A stretch of DNA of 64,000 nt from NCBI RefSeq assembly GCF_024399335.1, contig NZ_CP075339.1:3472001-3536000 (forward strand), read 5' to 3'. Each line of letters opens with the position of its first letter. Positions within the stretch are counted from its first letter, which is position 1. The stretch is from Leucobacter aridicollis (GTDB lineage Bacteria > Actinomycetota > Actinomycetes > Actinomycetales > Microbacteriaceae). Made by a program: the position numbers and the translations under genes. The notes beneath the pieces were generated by a model, which did not search any database, was not told the DNA's origin, and saw nothing but the letters and a program-made list of their open reading frames with translations. Below, one piece after another: positions 56,575-64,000 of the stretch.

Positions 56575-57407
56575 ACACATCTGACTACCTCGCCGCGAAC
56601 GAAGCAAATTGGGACAACCGGGCGCCGCTTCACGCCGCTCGAGACGGCTCAGGATACGGCGTCGACACGTACATCGACGACCAGGCCGCCCTCTCTGACG
56701 TCGTCACCTTCGATCGCCCGCTGCTTGGCGATATTCGGGGACTCACAGCCGTGCATCTCCAGTGCCACATTGGCACCGACACGATCTCGCTCGCCCGACT
56801 CGGCGCCACCGTCACAGGACTCGACTTTTCTGGCGAATCAGTCGCCGAAGCTCGCAAGCTCGCCGCCGAAGCCGGCGACGCGGTTGAGTTCGTACAGTCC
56901 GACGTGCACCGCGCCCTCGACGTGCTGCCGGCAGGCGCGTTCGACCTCGTCTACACGGGCGTCGGCGCGCTCTGCTGGCTCCCACGCGTCCAGGACTGGG
57001 CCAGGGTCGTCGCCGGGCTTCTCGCCCCGGGGGGAACGCTCCACCTGCGCGAAGCACACCCGACCCTCTGGGCAATGGACGAGTCAGTCACCACCGATCT
57101 CACCCTGCGCTACCCGTACTTCGAACACGTCGAGCCCCTCGAATGGGACGACACCGAGACATACGTAGAGACATCCACGGCACTGACCTCGACAAAGACC
57201 TACGAGTGGAACCACTCGCTCGGCGAGATCATCACCGCGCTCATCGACAATGGGCTGCGCATCGAAACACTCGTCGAGCACCAGAGCGTCCCCTGGGAAG
57301 CGCTACCAGGGCAGATGACCCTCGGCGAGGACGGCGAGTGGCGCCTCACGACCCGCGCTGGCGTCGCACCCCTGAGCTACACGCTGCGCGCGGTAAAACC
57401 GGCGTAG
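56571..57407 (+). CDS. Class I SAM-dependent methyltransferase
   Basis: The 278-residue protein has motif I reading VHLQCHIGTDTISLARLGATVTGLDFSGESV (about 57-88; GxGxG-like replaced by HIGTD), motif II FDLVYTGVGALCWLP and motif III LAPGGTLHLREAHP. ATG 56571 overlaps the MarR stop codon. The substrate is unknown. Co-transcription with MarR and the divergent reductase suggest detoxification or quinone modification. Confidence 0.88.
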   Translation: MNTSDYLAANEANWDNRAPLHAARDGSGYGVDTYIDDQAALSDVVTFDRPLLGDIRGLTAVHLQCHIGTDTISLARLGATVTGLDFSGESVAEARKLAAEAGDAVEFVQSDVHRALDVLPAGAFDLVYTGVGALCWLPRVQDWARVVAGLLAPGGTLHLREAHPTLWAMDESVTTDLTLRYPYFEHVEPLEWDDTETYVETSTALTSTKTYEWNHSLGEIITALIDNGLRIETLVEHQSVPWEALPGQMTLGEDGEWRLTTRAGVAPLSYTLRAVKPA

Positions 57408-57555
57408 GCCGCGTCGTCGCGGTGGGTGCCGCGGTGGGCGTCACGGTGAGGTCGCGATCGACGCCGCGGCCGGCGTCGCTCGGCATCACGGTCGGCGCCG
57501 CGAGAGGGCTCGGGCCGGGCGCCGCGGTCGGGTTCCCCGCCCGGCTCGCCATTAC

Positions 57556-58134
57556 TCAGTCCCAGCTCGCGCCCGCCGCAGTGCGCTCGCGCTGGTGGCA
57601 GGCGGCACACACCGACTCGTACTCGACAGAGCCGTCGTCGATCGCAACCTGGTCGCCGTCGAACACAGGAGTGCCTGACACCTTGCGCAGGTTCATCGTC
57701 GCCTTCGAACCGCACCGGCAGAGGGTACGGATCTCTTCGATCTCGTGCGCCACACTCAGCAGTCGTGCGGCGCCTGGGAAGTTATCGCCGCGAAAGTCTG
57801 TGCGCAGACCGTAAGCGATAACGGTGATGCCCACGCGAACGGCGACGTCGAGTAGTTCGTTGACCTGGCGGCTCGACAGGAACTGTGCCTCGTCGACGAG
57901 AATCACGTCGTGCCGCGCCTTCACGGCAGGCAGCGACTCCCCGTCGACCCAGAGGAAGTCGACAGCACGCTCGACGCCCAACCGCGAGATGACACGGTCT
58001 CCGCCTTTCGAGTCGACAGCTGGCTTCACGATCAGAATCTGCTTTCCAAGCGATTCGTAATTGTGCCCCACCTGCAGGAGGGCGACGCTCTTCCCAGCGT
58101 TCATCGCCGCGTAGCGGAAATGCAGTTTTGCCAT
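57556..58134 (-). CDS. tdk: Thymidine kinase
   Basis: The 192-residue type II thymidine kinase has Walker A AAMNAGKS (about 9-16), Walker B/lid VILVDEAQFLS, the substrate region RTDFRGDNFPGA, and zinc-finger cysteines (CRCGS and CAAC, about 141-143 and 176-179). It phosphorylates thymidine for salvage. It lies beside the DnaA-box region on its upstream side. ATG 58134 starts the conserved MAKLHFRYAAMNAGKS. Confidence 0.95.
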   Translation of the reverse strand: MAKLHFRYAAMNAGKSVALLQVGHNYESLGKQILIVKPAVDSKGGDRVISRLGVERAVDFLWVDGESLPAVKARHDVILVDEAQFLSSRQVNELLDVAVRVGITVIAYGLRTDFRGDNFPGAARLLSVAHEIEEIRTLCRCGSKATMNLRKVSGTPVFDGDQVAIDDGSVEYESVCAACHQRERTAAGASWD

Positions 58135-58328
58135 GCAGCGACTTTACCGCGTCGCCGTGACTCGACGCCGCGCGGTGCTCGTCTGCGGCCCAGTCCGGCT
58201 CTCCGCGAACCGGCGGTTTCGGCTACCTATGGGTGAGTAAAGCGAGGCGAACACCTGTTTCGAATTACAAAAATGTAATTTACGAATCCCTGTTCTAACG
58301 GTTTTGAAAGATCCTGCTCATCGGCGAC

Positions 58329-58410
58329 TTTTCCACAGGCCCGTGTGGACAAGTTGTGGACATTCCTCGAAATTAAGCTATGAGTTATCCACATTGTTGG
58401 GGATAAGTTG
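58329..58410. other. Cluster of DnaA boxes
   Basis: TTTTCCACA (58329-58337, plus), TTGTCCACA (58344-58352, minus), ATGTCCACA (58355-58363, minus, one mismatch), TTATCCACA (58385-58393, plus, perfect), and TTATCCCCA (58398-58406, minus, one mismatch). Adjacent left-hand DNA is AT-rich, as in unwinding elements. No dnaA, dnaN or other origin gene is nearby. Confidence 0.75.
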
Positions 58411-58446
58411 TGGAATCTTGGCCTGCGACTGGCCATCGAAGCTCTA

Positions 58447-58590
58447 GGGGCCTGGGGGTCTGGGGTCTGGGGTCTGGGGTCTGGGGTCTGGGGCCTGGGG
58501 GCCTGAGGGCCTGAGGGCCTGAGTCTCTGTGGCTCCGGGGGCCTGAGGGCCTGGGGGCCTGAGTCTCTGTGGCTCCGGGGGCACTGGGGC
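58447..58590 (+). repeat. G-rich tandem repeats (7-bp and 40-bp units)
   Basis: About five copies of a 7-bp unit (tggggtc) at about 58461-58498 are followed by a 40-bp unit repeated twice, 58501-58540 and 58541-58580, with a single difference (gcctgagggcctg, then tctctgtggctccgggg). The G4 runs could form a quadruplex on the plus strand. Confidence 0.85.
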
Positions 58591-58880
58591 TCCGGCCCTT
58601 CAGGGTTCAGGCACTCCAGCTCTCCGGCCCCGCACCCGCGCGCCCTTTCTGCACCGACGACCCTCGCCACTGCATACGTTTCTTGCAGCGGTACACGTTA
58701 ATTTGCGTTGGGAAGGTGTGTTCTCGCGGAAAACATATGCATCGGCGCGAAGTGATGGCCGGGTCGGGACCGGAGAGGGTTGAGCAGGAAGAGGCCGGGA
58801 CCGTGCGGAGCGGGCTGGGATCAGTGCACACCGCGGCGATCGGGGTATGTCGCTCCCCAAATAGCCATCAATCCCAAACG

Positions 58881-58916
58881 CAAAAAACCCGGCCAGACTT
58901 TCGTCTGACCGGGCAT
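58881..58916 (-). terminator. tRNA-Tyr intrinsic terminator
   Basis: Stem cccggccagac / gtctgaccggg with a tttc loop; the minus strand continues into a T-run (aaaaaa at 58882-58887 on the plus strand). Confidence 0.85.
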
Positions 58917-58923
58917 TTTCAGG

Positions 58924-59007
58924 TGGTGGCGGGTGCGTGATTCGAACACGCGAAGCTTACGCGTCTGATTTACAGTCAGATCCCTTTGGCCGCTCGGGCA
59001 ACCCGCC
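58924..59007 (-). tRNA. tRNA-Tyr (GTA)
   Basis: Minus-strand class II tRNA: acceptor GGCGGGT / ACCCGCC, anticodon stem TCTGA / TCAGA with loop CTGTAAA, long variable arm (GCGTAAGCTTCGC), T-arm with TTCGAATC. CCA is encoded. Confidence 0.95.
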
Positions 59008-59100
59008 TTGGTCGCGTTACCACGACCAGGGAATAACATTACCGGCTAGACGGCCCGAACGGAAATCGAAACGTATCCCGGGGCGTGCGAAGATCATTCC

Positions 59101-59613
59101 ATGCCTACTCTTGCCCCCGAGTACACAGTCCATTGGGTCCGCGGTCTCGACGCACTACCGGTTCGCACCTTCCACAACATTGCCAGACTTCGGCAAGAGG
59201 TCTTCGTCGTCGAGCAGGACTGCGTCTACCTCGACCTCGATGGCCGCGATATGGAGCCAGCGACCGAGCAGTTCTGGGTGAGCTGGGATGCCACGCTCAG
59301 CACGGCGCCGGGTTCAGCGGTCGCCGCGGACAGCAGCGCTCCCGTCGTGGCTGCGACCCTCCGGGTGCTCGACGAAGGCGAGCGCGAGCCTGGGTTGCGA
59401 GCGATCGGTCGAGTCGTGACGAGCCCCGACCACCGCGGAAAGGCGCTCGCAGCTGCGCTCATGGAGGCAGTGCTCGCGGCGCACGGCGACGAGCCCCTTG
59501 TGCTTGAGGCCCAGTCTCACCTCACCGGATGGTACGGCAAGTTTGGGTTCGAGATCGCGGGCGATGAATACCTCGAGGACGGCATCCCCCATACGCCGAT
59601 GCGCCGGGCCTAG
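59101..59613 (+). CDS. GNAT acetyltransferase, ElaA-type
   Basis: The 170-residue protein fits the ElaA subgroup: VHWVRGLDALPVRTFHNIARLRQEVFVVEQDCVYLDLDGRDMEPATEQFW (about 10-58), acetyl-CoA motif GRVVTSPDHRGKALAAALMEAVL, and LEAQSHLTGWYGKFGFEIAGDEYLEDGIPHTPM. Substrate is unknown. It begins downstream of tRNA-Tyr on the opposite strand; its stop codon lies inside the first copy of a 24-bp repeat. Confidence 0.9.
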   Translation: MPTLAPEYTVHWVRGLDALPVRTFHNIARLRQEVFVVEQDCVYLDLDGRDMEPATEQFWVSWDATLSTAPGSAVAADSSAPVVAATLRVLDEGEREPGLRAIGRVVTSPDHRGKALAAALMEAVLAAHGDEPLVLEAQSHLTGWYGKFGFEIAGDEYLEDGIPHTPMRRA

Positions 59614-59694
59614 GGGGCGGAAGCCGCAAGCCAGACGGGCTAGCCCCGCGGTCCTCGCAGGCTGGTGCCACGGGCCTAGCGGGCGGAAGCCGCA
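59605..59694. repeat. 24-bp direct repeat pair after GNAT gene
   Basis: cgggcctag, then gggcggaagccgca, at 59605-59628 recurs at 59671-59694 with one difference. The rest of the gap to 59784 is G/C-rich and without a gene. Confidence 0.7.
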
Positions 59695-59784
59695 GGAGGC
59701 ACGGGCAGGATCCGCAGACGAGGCAGGCGGGCCCTGCAAGCGAGACGGCCGGACCACGGCACGCAAGCCCTGCGGCCGCGGACA

Positions 59785-60375
59785 CTACCGTTCGAGGCCG
59801 TACCCCTCGAGCGCGTCGAGCCAGGCATCCGCTGTCGCATCGTCAAACGGCGCTACCTGCTCCCGCACCCGCATCTCGAGAACGAGCGCGAGCTGCTCGA
59901 GCCGATCCATCACGTCGCGCGGGTAGCCATATAGCTTCGAGTGTTCAGCCCACTCGTCGCGGTCGTCGACCCAGGTGCCGCGTTCACCTTCAACCCGCAC
60001 CACGTCAAGGTCGATGTCGATGCCGGTGACAAGCTCTGGATTGTCGCTCCACCTAACCTCCCAACCGAGGTCAATGTAGATGCGCATGCCTTTGTGATGA
60101 TTTCGGTTCACGGTCAACGCAAAGTCGGGGTGCGCGATTCCTGCGCCCGCAAAGGCAGAACCAGGGCCGGCCGCCGGCACGAGCGTGACGCAGGCGCCGC
60201 CGACAGCGTACGCTCGGCCCGGCCGCTCACTCCACCAGCCCGTCGGCTGCCCGACCCAGTCACCCCACTTGTCTGACCCGAGGTAGACGCAATCATGTCG
60301 CCAGTGCGGAGAGCCGTCCCACTTTCGCCACTGGAAGACCATTGGGGTACCTGGTGTTGGTCGCGACGTGTGCAC
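59785..60375 (-). CDS. DUF402 protein
   Basis: The 196-residue protein fits DUF402 (FAU-1/nucleoside diphosphatase-like fold): WVGQPTGWWSERPGRAYAVGGACVTLVPAAG, HKGMRIYIDLGWEVRWSDNPELVTGIDIDLDVVRVEG, then an Asp-rich stretch. The WYxxINxxxP-type region is replaced by the Arg/Tyr segment RIYIDLGWEV. Possible phosphohydrolase activity. An inner ATG exists about 12 codons in (MVFQWRK), but the ATG at 60375 is kept. Confidence 0.83.
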   Translation of the reverse strand: MHTSRPTPGTPMVFQWRKWDGSPHWRHDCVYLGSDKWGDWVGQPTGWWSERPGRAYAVGGACVTLVPAAGPGSAFAGAGIAHPDFALTVNRNHHKGMRIYIDLGWEVRWSDNPELVTGIDIDLDVVRVEGERGTWVDDRDEWAEHSKLYGYPRDVMDRLEQLALVLEMRVREQVAPFDDATADAWLDALEGYGLER

Positions 60376-60425
60376 AGGCCGAGTCTAACGAGGGGCGTTG
60401 GGTCCGTGCGCGGGCAGGGGCAACG

Positions 60426-63400
60426 CTAGTCGAGCAGCGCGTCGAGCCCCGGCGCCCGCTCGGCGAGTCCGTGTCGCTCGGCGCGAGCGGAGATTGATTG
60501 CTCCCGCAGCAGGGTCAGCAGTTCGACAGGGCCTGCCATGGTCACGGGCTCAGCCCAGAGTGCGGCGCGGTCGAGCCCTCCCATCCACTCTGCGACCCGT
60601 ACCCGGTCGCCGCCGATGAGTCGCACGCGAGCCGCGTCTGACCCACCTGGGCCGCGCGGCCCCTCCGCGGCGAGTCGCTCAAGCCAGGCCTCGTCGCGTT
60701 CGAGTGACACGTCGATGCCCTGCGAGTCGAGGAGGTCGCTGACTGCCTGCGGGAGCACTGCGCCAGTTGAGACGGCGACGGGTGCGCGCACGAGAAGCGC
60801 TGCCGCGAGCACTCTGATAAGCCCTGAGAGCGCCCCATCTTCAGCGAGCCTCACCTGCACAACGACGGGCGCTGTTCGCAGGGCATTGCGTTCGATCCCG
60901 AGCCCGATCCCGTCGGCGATGGCGCCGAGATCGGTCTGCCACGTCAGCTGGTCAGAGAGCGCGGCCCTGCGGAGCTCGTCGAACTCTTCATATGCGAGAG
61001 CCGGCTGCGCGGCCTCGATGAGCAGCGCAACCTCGGGGGCGAGCCCGCGGAGGTGGAGGGTATCGCTTCGCTGGCCAGGGCGCCGCTCCCAGGATCCCTG
61101 CGCGACAAGCCAGTGAGGGCCGCCGCCGAGCGCTGGAAGCCCCATGACGGCGTCGTTCCAGCCGCCGAACGGCTGCCGTTCCACACGCGCTGCGCTGCTT
61201 GAGCGGTTGATCGACACCGAAGCCGCCTCGATTCCGGCGAGCCAGGAGCGAACCTCTCCGTCGTCCCACGACTGGATCGCGGCGACGGCGCCGCTTCCTG
61301 CTGCGTTCTGCTGCGACACGGCCTCACCGAGCAGCTGAGCGCTGCTGATGCCGATGACGGGAAGTCCGCGGGCGTCGTCCCAGAACGGGGATCCAGGCGA
61401 GACGCCGATGCGCACACCGGGCCGCCAGAGCAGGCCCTCGTCGTCCAGCTGCTCTGGCTCGACAAGCCACTCCTCGCCCGGGCCGAGCTCGGTCAGCGCA
61501 GCGAGGCCGGCTGCACTCGGAACCGTTGGGAGTGGGCCGATGTCGAAGGCGAGCGGATCGTCGCCGAGTGGCCTCGCCGAGTCACCGACACGGAGTCGTC
61601 GCACCGCATCAGCGAGCCCGGCCCGGAAGCCGCGCGAGCGGGAGACGCTCGCAAGCAAGACGACCATGTTTGTGCTGCCGAGCGACGTCTGCGTGCCGCG
61701 GAAGGCCGAGTCGATAATGTCGGGAATTGCCCGCTCCCGCTCTGCCGAGGGGGTGACGAGCACCGAGCCGCGGGAAGTGAAGTGGCCCTCGACGCGAAGA
61801 TCTGGCCGGTGCCTGGCGAGTGATCTCCCGAGCTCACGCCCTCCCAGTACGACAGCGCGGTCGACGTGGGGGCTCGCGCCGAGCGCGGCGAACGCCTCCT
61901 CGTCGGCGACGCTCACGGTTTCGACAGCGCCGGGGGTGAGACCGCCCACCTCCCACTCCTCAACGCATGAGGTGGCGGCGGCGTGCATGTCTGGTGAGAC
62001 CGCCCAGAGCGCGCCCGCGCCACTTCCGAGCACGGCGAGCACCGCTGCGGCCTGCGTAGCGAGCGGGGCCGTGACGTCGCCGACAACGAGCACAAGCTTG
62101 TCTGGCACGAACGTCGCCCCGCGCACAACGCGGAGCCCGTCGGCGAGCTGCGCCGCGTAGCGGGCTGAGTCGATGATGTGGTTCACGGCGGCGTCGAGCT
62201 CGCGCATGGGGGCGCCGGTGCACGCGGCGAGGTCGGTGATGAGGCGGTCACGGGCAGCGGCGGTCGCGAGTGCGACGCGTCGCAGGCGAACCGCGCGGCC
62301 TTCATGTCGGAGCTCCGACCACCGCGTCGCTGCCTGCCGCGCGAGCGTCGCGGCGGCATCAGGATCCAGATCTGCCTGCGTCAACGCGACTGTCTCGTCG
62401 AGCCGTTCGCCGCGCAGCACGATCTCTCCCGCCTGGCGAAGCAGCCCGCGGGCCCATTCGCGGTTTGCGGCAAGGCTCCCGTCAGTCGGCGGCTCATTTG
62501 CGAAACCTGTGCGTGAGACGACGGGGATCGCGTGCTGTGGAGCGACGGCCTCAAGAATCACCTCTCCCGTGGCGTTCCGCGCAAGGCCGAGAACAGCGGC
62601 TGTCAGGCCGCCGGTGTCGTGGGTCGCCGGCTCGTCGGGGGCGCGGTAGAAGAGTGCACTGTCGCGCTCCGTCGGGTCCCACTCGCGGGCGCGCTGCTGC
62701 GTTCGATGGCTTGCCGCCGGCGGCTCTGCAGCGAGCGCGGCAGCCTTCCGAAAGACCTCGTCCGTCAGGTGAGTTGGGTCAGGATCGGCGGCCTCCGCGA
62801 GAAGTCCAACCAAATAGCCGAGCAGTTCGGCATACTCCCCCTTCGGGGTCACGGGAAGGCGCAGCCGCACATCTGGCACGGCGTTCTCGTCGTTCACGAG
62901 CGCGGCAGCGAGGCCGGGGGCGAGGCCGCACCGCAATTGAAGCGCGTACAGCTTGTCGGAGCCGAGCCTCGTCGCGGCCGCAATGGTCGCCGCGGCGATG
63001 CGCGGATCCTCAGTCGCGACAATGGGCCGCAGCACCGATGCCCGGCTCGGCTGCAGGGCGACCTCGATGAGACGCAACAACTGGGCGGCACGCTCAACCG
63101 GCTCCTCGATCACGGCGACAGGCAGACCGCTCTGGATCGATGCGACCCGCTCAGCCGCCGCAACGTCGCCGAGCCCAATCACAACATCGACGGGTGCGCC
63201 GCCGTCTGCAACACGTCGGCGCGCGAATCGATGGATCGCTGCGTAGGTCTCCCAGGAGTCTGGTAGCTCAGCGAACAGCCGCACACCAACCTCGAGCCTG
63301 TCGAGCTCGGAACAGCCAAACGCTCTGGTGAGGAACTCGGTCAGCCGCTTCGCCCAGACCGTGTCTCGTGGCTCAACGAGGAGACGTACGCCGTGCTCAC

Positions 63401-64000
63401 GCGCCGCCTCAAGCACTGGCCGTACTCGCTCAACTGCAAGCGCGAGGTCTGCCTCTATGCTCCACTCGTCGGCACCAGGCACGAGTCGCGCAGGATCAAA
63501 CGCGAGCTCCCGAACCGCCGGCTGTGCTGCGAGCGTGAGGAGGCGCTCAACTTCCCGCTTGCCGCCTTCGTCACCGAACACCTCGGCGCCAGTCAGCGAC
63601 ACGAGTACCGAGTGCCCCCGCTCTTTGTGCACCCGAACAGCGTCGGAGAGCGCCGACATGCGACCCGAGAACTTGAGCTGGAGCAGCACGTCTGGAAGCC
63701 GGGCGAGCAGGTTCTTGCGCGCGGCCGGACGCACGACCCACGGCAGCCCGAGCGACGCGACACCGCCAGCGCGAAGCAGCAGTCTGTCGCGAGTCGGCAT
63801 GCTCTCAGGCAGCTCACCTTTCGAGACCCCACGCAGGCCGACTGCCGCGGTAAACGCGTCAGATGTGCCGAAGAGCGAATCAATGAGGCGCCGGGTAAAG
63901 TCGAGGCTCTCAGGGCTCGTCGCGAGCTCTCCGAGCAGGCCTGTGCGGGGCGAGTGATGACGCCCGTCGACGTCAGGCAGCGCACTCTCCCAGGCGCTCA
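60426..64000 (-). CDS. PutA-family protein with degenerate active sites, 5' end beyond window
   Basis: The frame is open from the right edge to the stop at 60426, giving at least 1,190 visible residues; the ATG at 63800 is internal. It matches bifunctional PutA layout: PRODH half with HGVRLLVEPRDTVWAKRL, LGDVAAAERVASIQSGLPVA, and YAELLGYLVGLLAEAADP, then ALDH half with ERQPFGGWNDAVMG (family RQPFGGW). However, the PRODH RLVKGAxW-type motif reads DVVIGLGD, and the ALDH SAGQRCSALR catalytic motif reads RGTQTSLGSTNM (about 61665-61712), so the catalytic Cys appears absent. Either a pseudoenzyme or a diverged paralogue. It may also be an orphan copy where a true putA exists elsewhere. Confidence 0.8.
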   Translation of the reverse strand, partial: SAWESALPDVDGRHHSPRTGLLGELATSPESLDFTRRLIDSLFGTSDAFTAAVGLRGVSKGELPESMPTRDRLLLRAGGVASLGLPWVVRPAARKNLLARLPDVLLQLKFSGRMSALSDAVRVHKERGHSVLVSLTGAEVFGDEGGKREVERLLTLAAQPAVRELAFDPARLVPGADEWSIEADLALAVERVRPVLEAAREHGVRLLVEPRDTVWAKRLTEFLTRAFGCSELDRLEVGVRLFAELPDSWETYAAIHRFARRRVADGGAPVDVVIGLGDVAAAERVASIQSGLPVAVIEEPVERAAQLLRLIEVALQPSRASVLRPIVATEDPRIAAATIAAATRLGSDKLYALQLRCGLAPGLAAALVNDENAVPDVRLRLPVTPKGEYAELLGYLVGLLAEAADPDPTHLTDEVFRKAAALAAEPPAASHRTQQRAREWDPTERDSALFYRAPDEPATHDTGGLTAAVLGLARNATGEVILEAVAPQHAIPVVSRTGFANEPPTDGSLAANREWARGLLRQAGEIVLRGERLDETVALTQADLDPDAAATLARQAATRWSELRHEGRAVRLRRVALATAAARDRLITDLAACTGAPMRELDAAVNHIIDSARYAAQLADGLRVVRGATFVPDKLVLVVGDVTAPLATQAAAVLAVLGSGAGALWAVSPDMHAAATSCVEEWEVGGLTPGAVETVSVADEEAFAALGASPHVDRAVVLGGRELGRSLARHRPDLRVEGHFTSRGSVLVTPSAERERAIPDIIDSAFRGTQTSLGSTNMVVLLASVSRSRGFRAGLADAVRRLRVGDSARPLGDDPLAFDIGPLPTVPSAAGLAALTELGPGEEWLVEPEQLDDEGLLWRPGVRIGVSPGSPFWDDARGLPVIGISSAQLLGEAVSQQNAAGSGAVAAIQSWDDGEVRSWLAGIEAASVSINRSSSAARVERQPFGGWNDAVMGLPALGGGPHWLVAQGSWERRPGQRSDTLHLRGLAPEVALLIEAAQPALAYEEFDELRRAALSDQLTWQTDLGAIADGIGLGIERNALRTAPVVVQVRLAEDGALSGLIRVLAAALLVRAPVAVSTGAVLPQAVSDLLDSQGIDVSLERDEAWLERLAAEGPRGPGGSDAARVRLIGGDRVRVAEWMGGLDRAALWAEPVTMAGPVELLTLLREQSISARAERHGLAERAPGLDALLD

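Larger units (their letters stand above)
58135..58923. other. Long intergenic region with DnaA boxes and G-rich repeats
   Basis: No gene was recognised in these 789 bases. The left part has an AT-rich stretch (about 58258-58315), then a cluster of DnaA-box-like sites (58329-58410) and G-rich tandem repeats (58447-58590). The right part, about 58600-58880, shows no clear feature until the tRNA-Tyr terminator. Several short frames cross it but none has support. Confidence 0.8.

Noticed and set aside
58447..58590. CRISPR array
   Set aside because: Units are directly adjacent without unique spacers, and no cas genes are nearby.
58135..58923. Chromosomal replication origin (oriC) claim
   Set aside because: DnaA boxes and AT-rich DNA are present but dnaA, dnaN, rpmH, gyrB, parAB are all absent from 64 kb. 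Reported only as a DnaA-box cluster.
59605..59694. Integration (att) site after tRNA-Tyr
   Set aside because: The 24-bp repeats do not match the tRNA sequence, and no integrase is present.

Overview
The window is high-GC actinobacterial chromosome. Gene families, LPxTG surface proteins, rRNA/tRNA sequences, the PutA-type protein and LAL-type regulators fit Microbacteriaceae, most likely Leucobacter or a close relative. This is by-eye recognition; no database search was run.

Layout. 1-3.4 kb (minus): 5' part of a giant repetitive surface adhesin, cut by the window edge. 3.8-8.4 kb: large LuxR-type regulator, two small proteins, Mug-type DNA glycosylase, small lipase-like hydrolase. 8.45-14.1 kb (minus): complete 16S-23S-5S rRNA operon with promoter and terminator. 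14.4-22.9 kb (minus): a sortase-assembled pilus locus reading, in transcription order, sigma-factor/surface-protein fusion, tip adhesin, shaft pilin, class C sortase. 23-28.7 kb: alpha/beta hydrolase, then a LacI-controlled nucleoside hydrolase/MFS/ribokinase salvage cluster. 28.75-32.1 kb (minus): large DUF1023-like hydrolase followed by two duplicated lipoprotein genes, resembling a toxin-immunity cassette. 32.3-32.5 kb: tRNA-Met and tRNA-Thr. 33.2-38.8 kb: TetR-controlled MMPL and YhgE/Pip membrane proteins. 38.9-40.4 kb: dCTP deaminase, an 88-bp repeat pair, SRPBCC protein. 40.5-46 kb: LysR-linked amino-acid-type ABC transporter with an FMN oxidase and RidA. 46-55.2 kb: PLP decarboxylase, CopD-CtaG fusion, DUF1361 protein, APC permease, DUF2804 protein, GH114-like lipoprotein, VOC dioxygenase-like protein. 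55.3-60.4 kb: MarR-controlled reductase and methyltransferase, thymidine kinase, a cluster of DnaA boxes beside G-rich tandem repeats, tRNA-Tyr, GNAT, DUF402. 60.4-64 kb: a PutA-family protein running off the right edge.

Most notable: the first gene of the pilus locus (21118-22851, minus) joins in one polypeptide an ECF-like sigma factor, an anti-sigma-type zinc finger, a membrane helix, an extracellular Cna-B/pilin-like domain and a C-terminal sorting-signal-like tail (LARTG, hydrophobic helix, basic tail). Its extracellular module is closely related to the C-terminal module of the shaft pilin encoded two genes downstream. A reasonable hypothesis is that pilus assembly or sortase activity is sensed directly by the transcription factor of the pilus genes. 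Also worth attention are the duplicated lipoprotein cassette with a leftover hydrolase 3' end, the DnaA-box cluster far from any dnaA gene, and the PutA-like protein whose catalytic motifs look lost.
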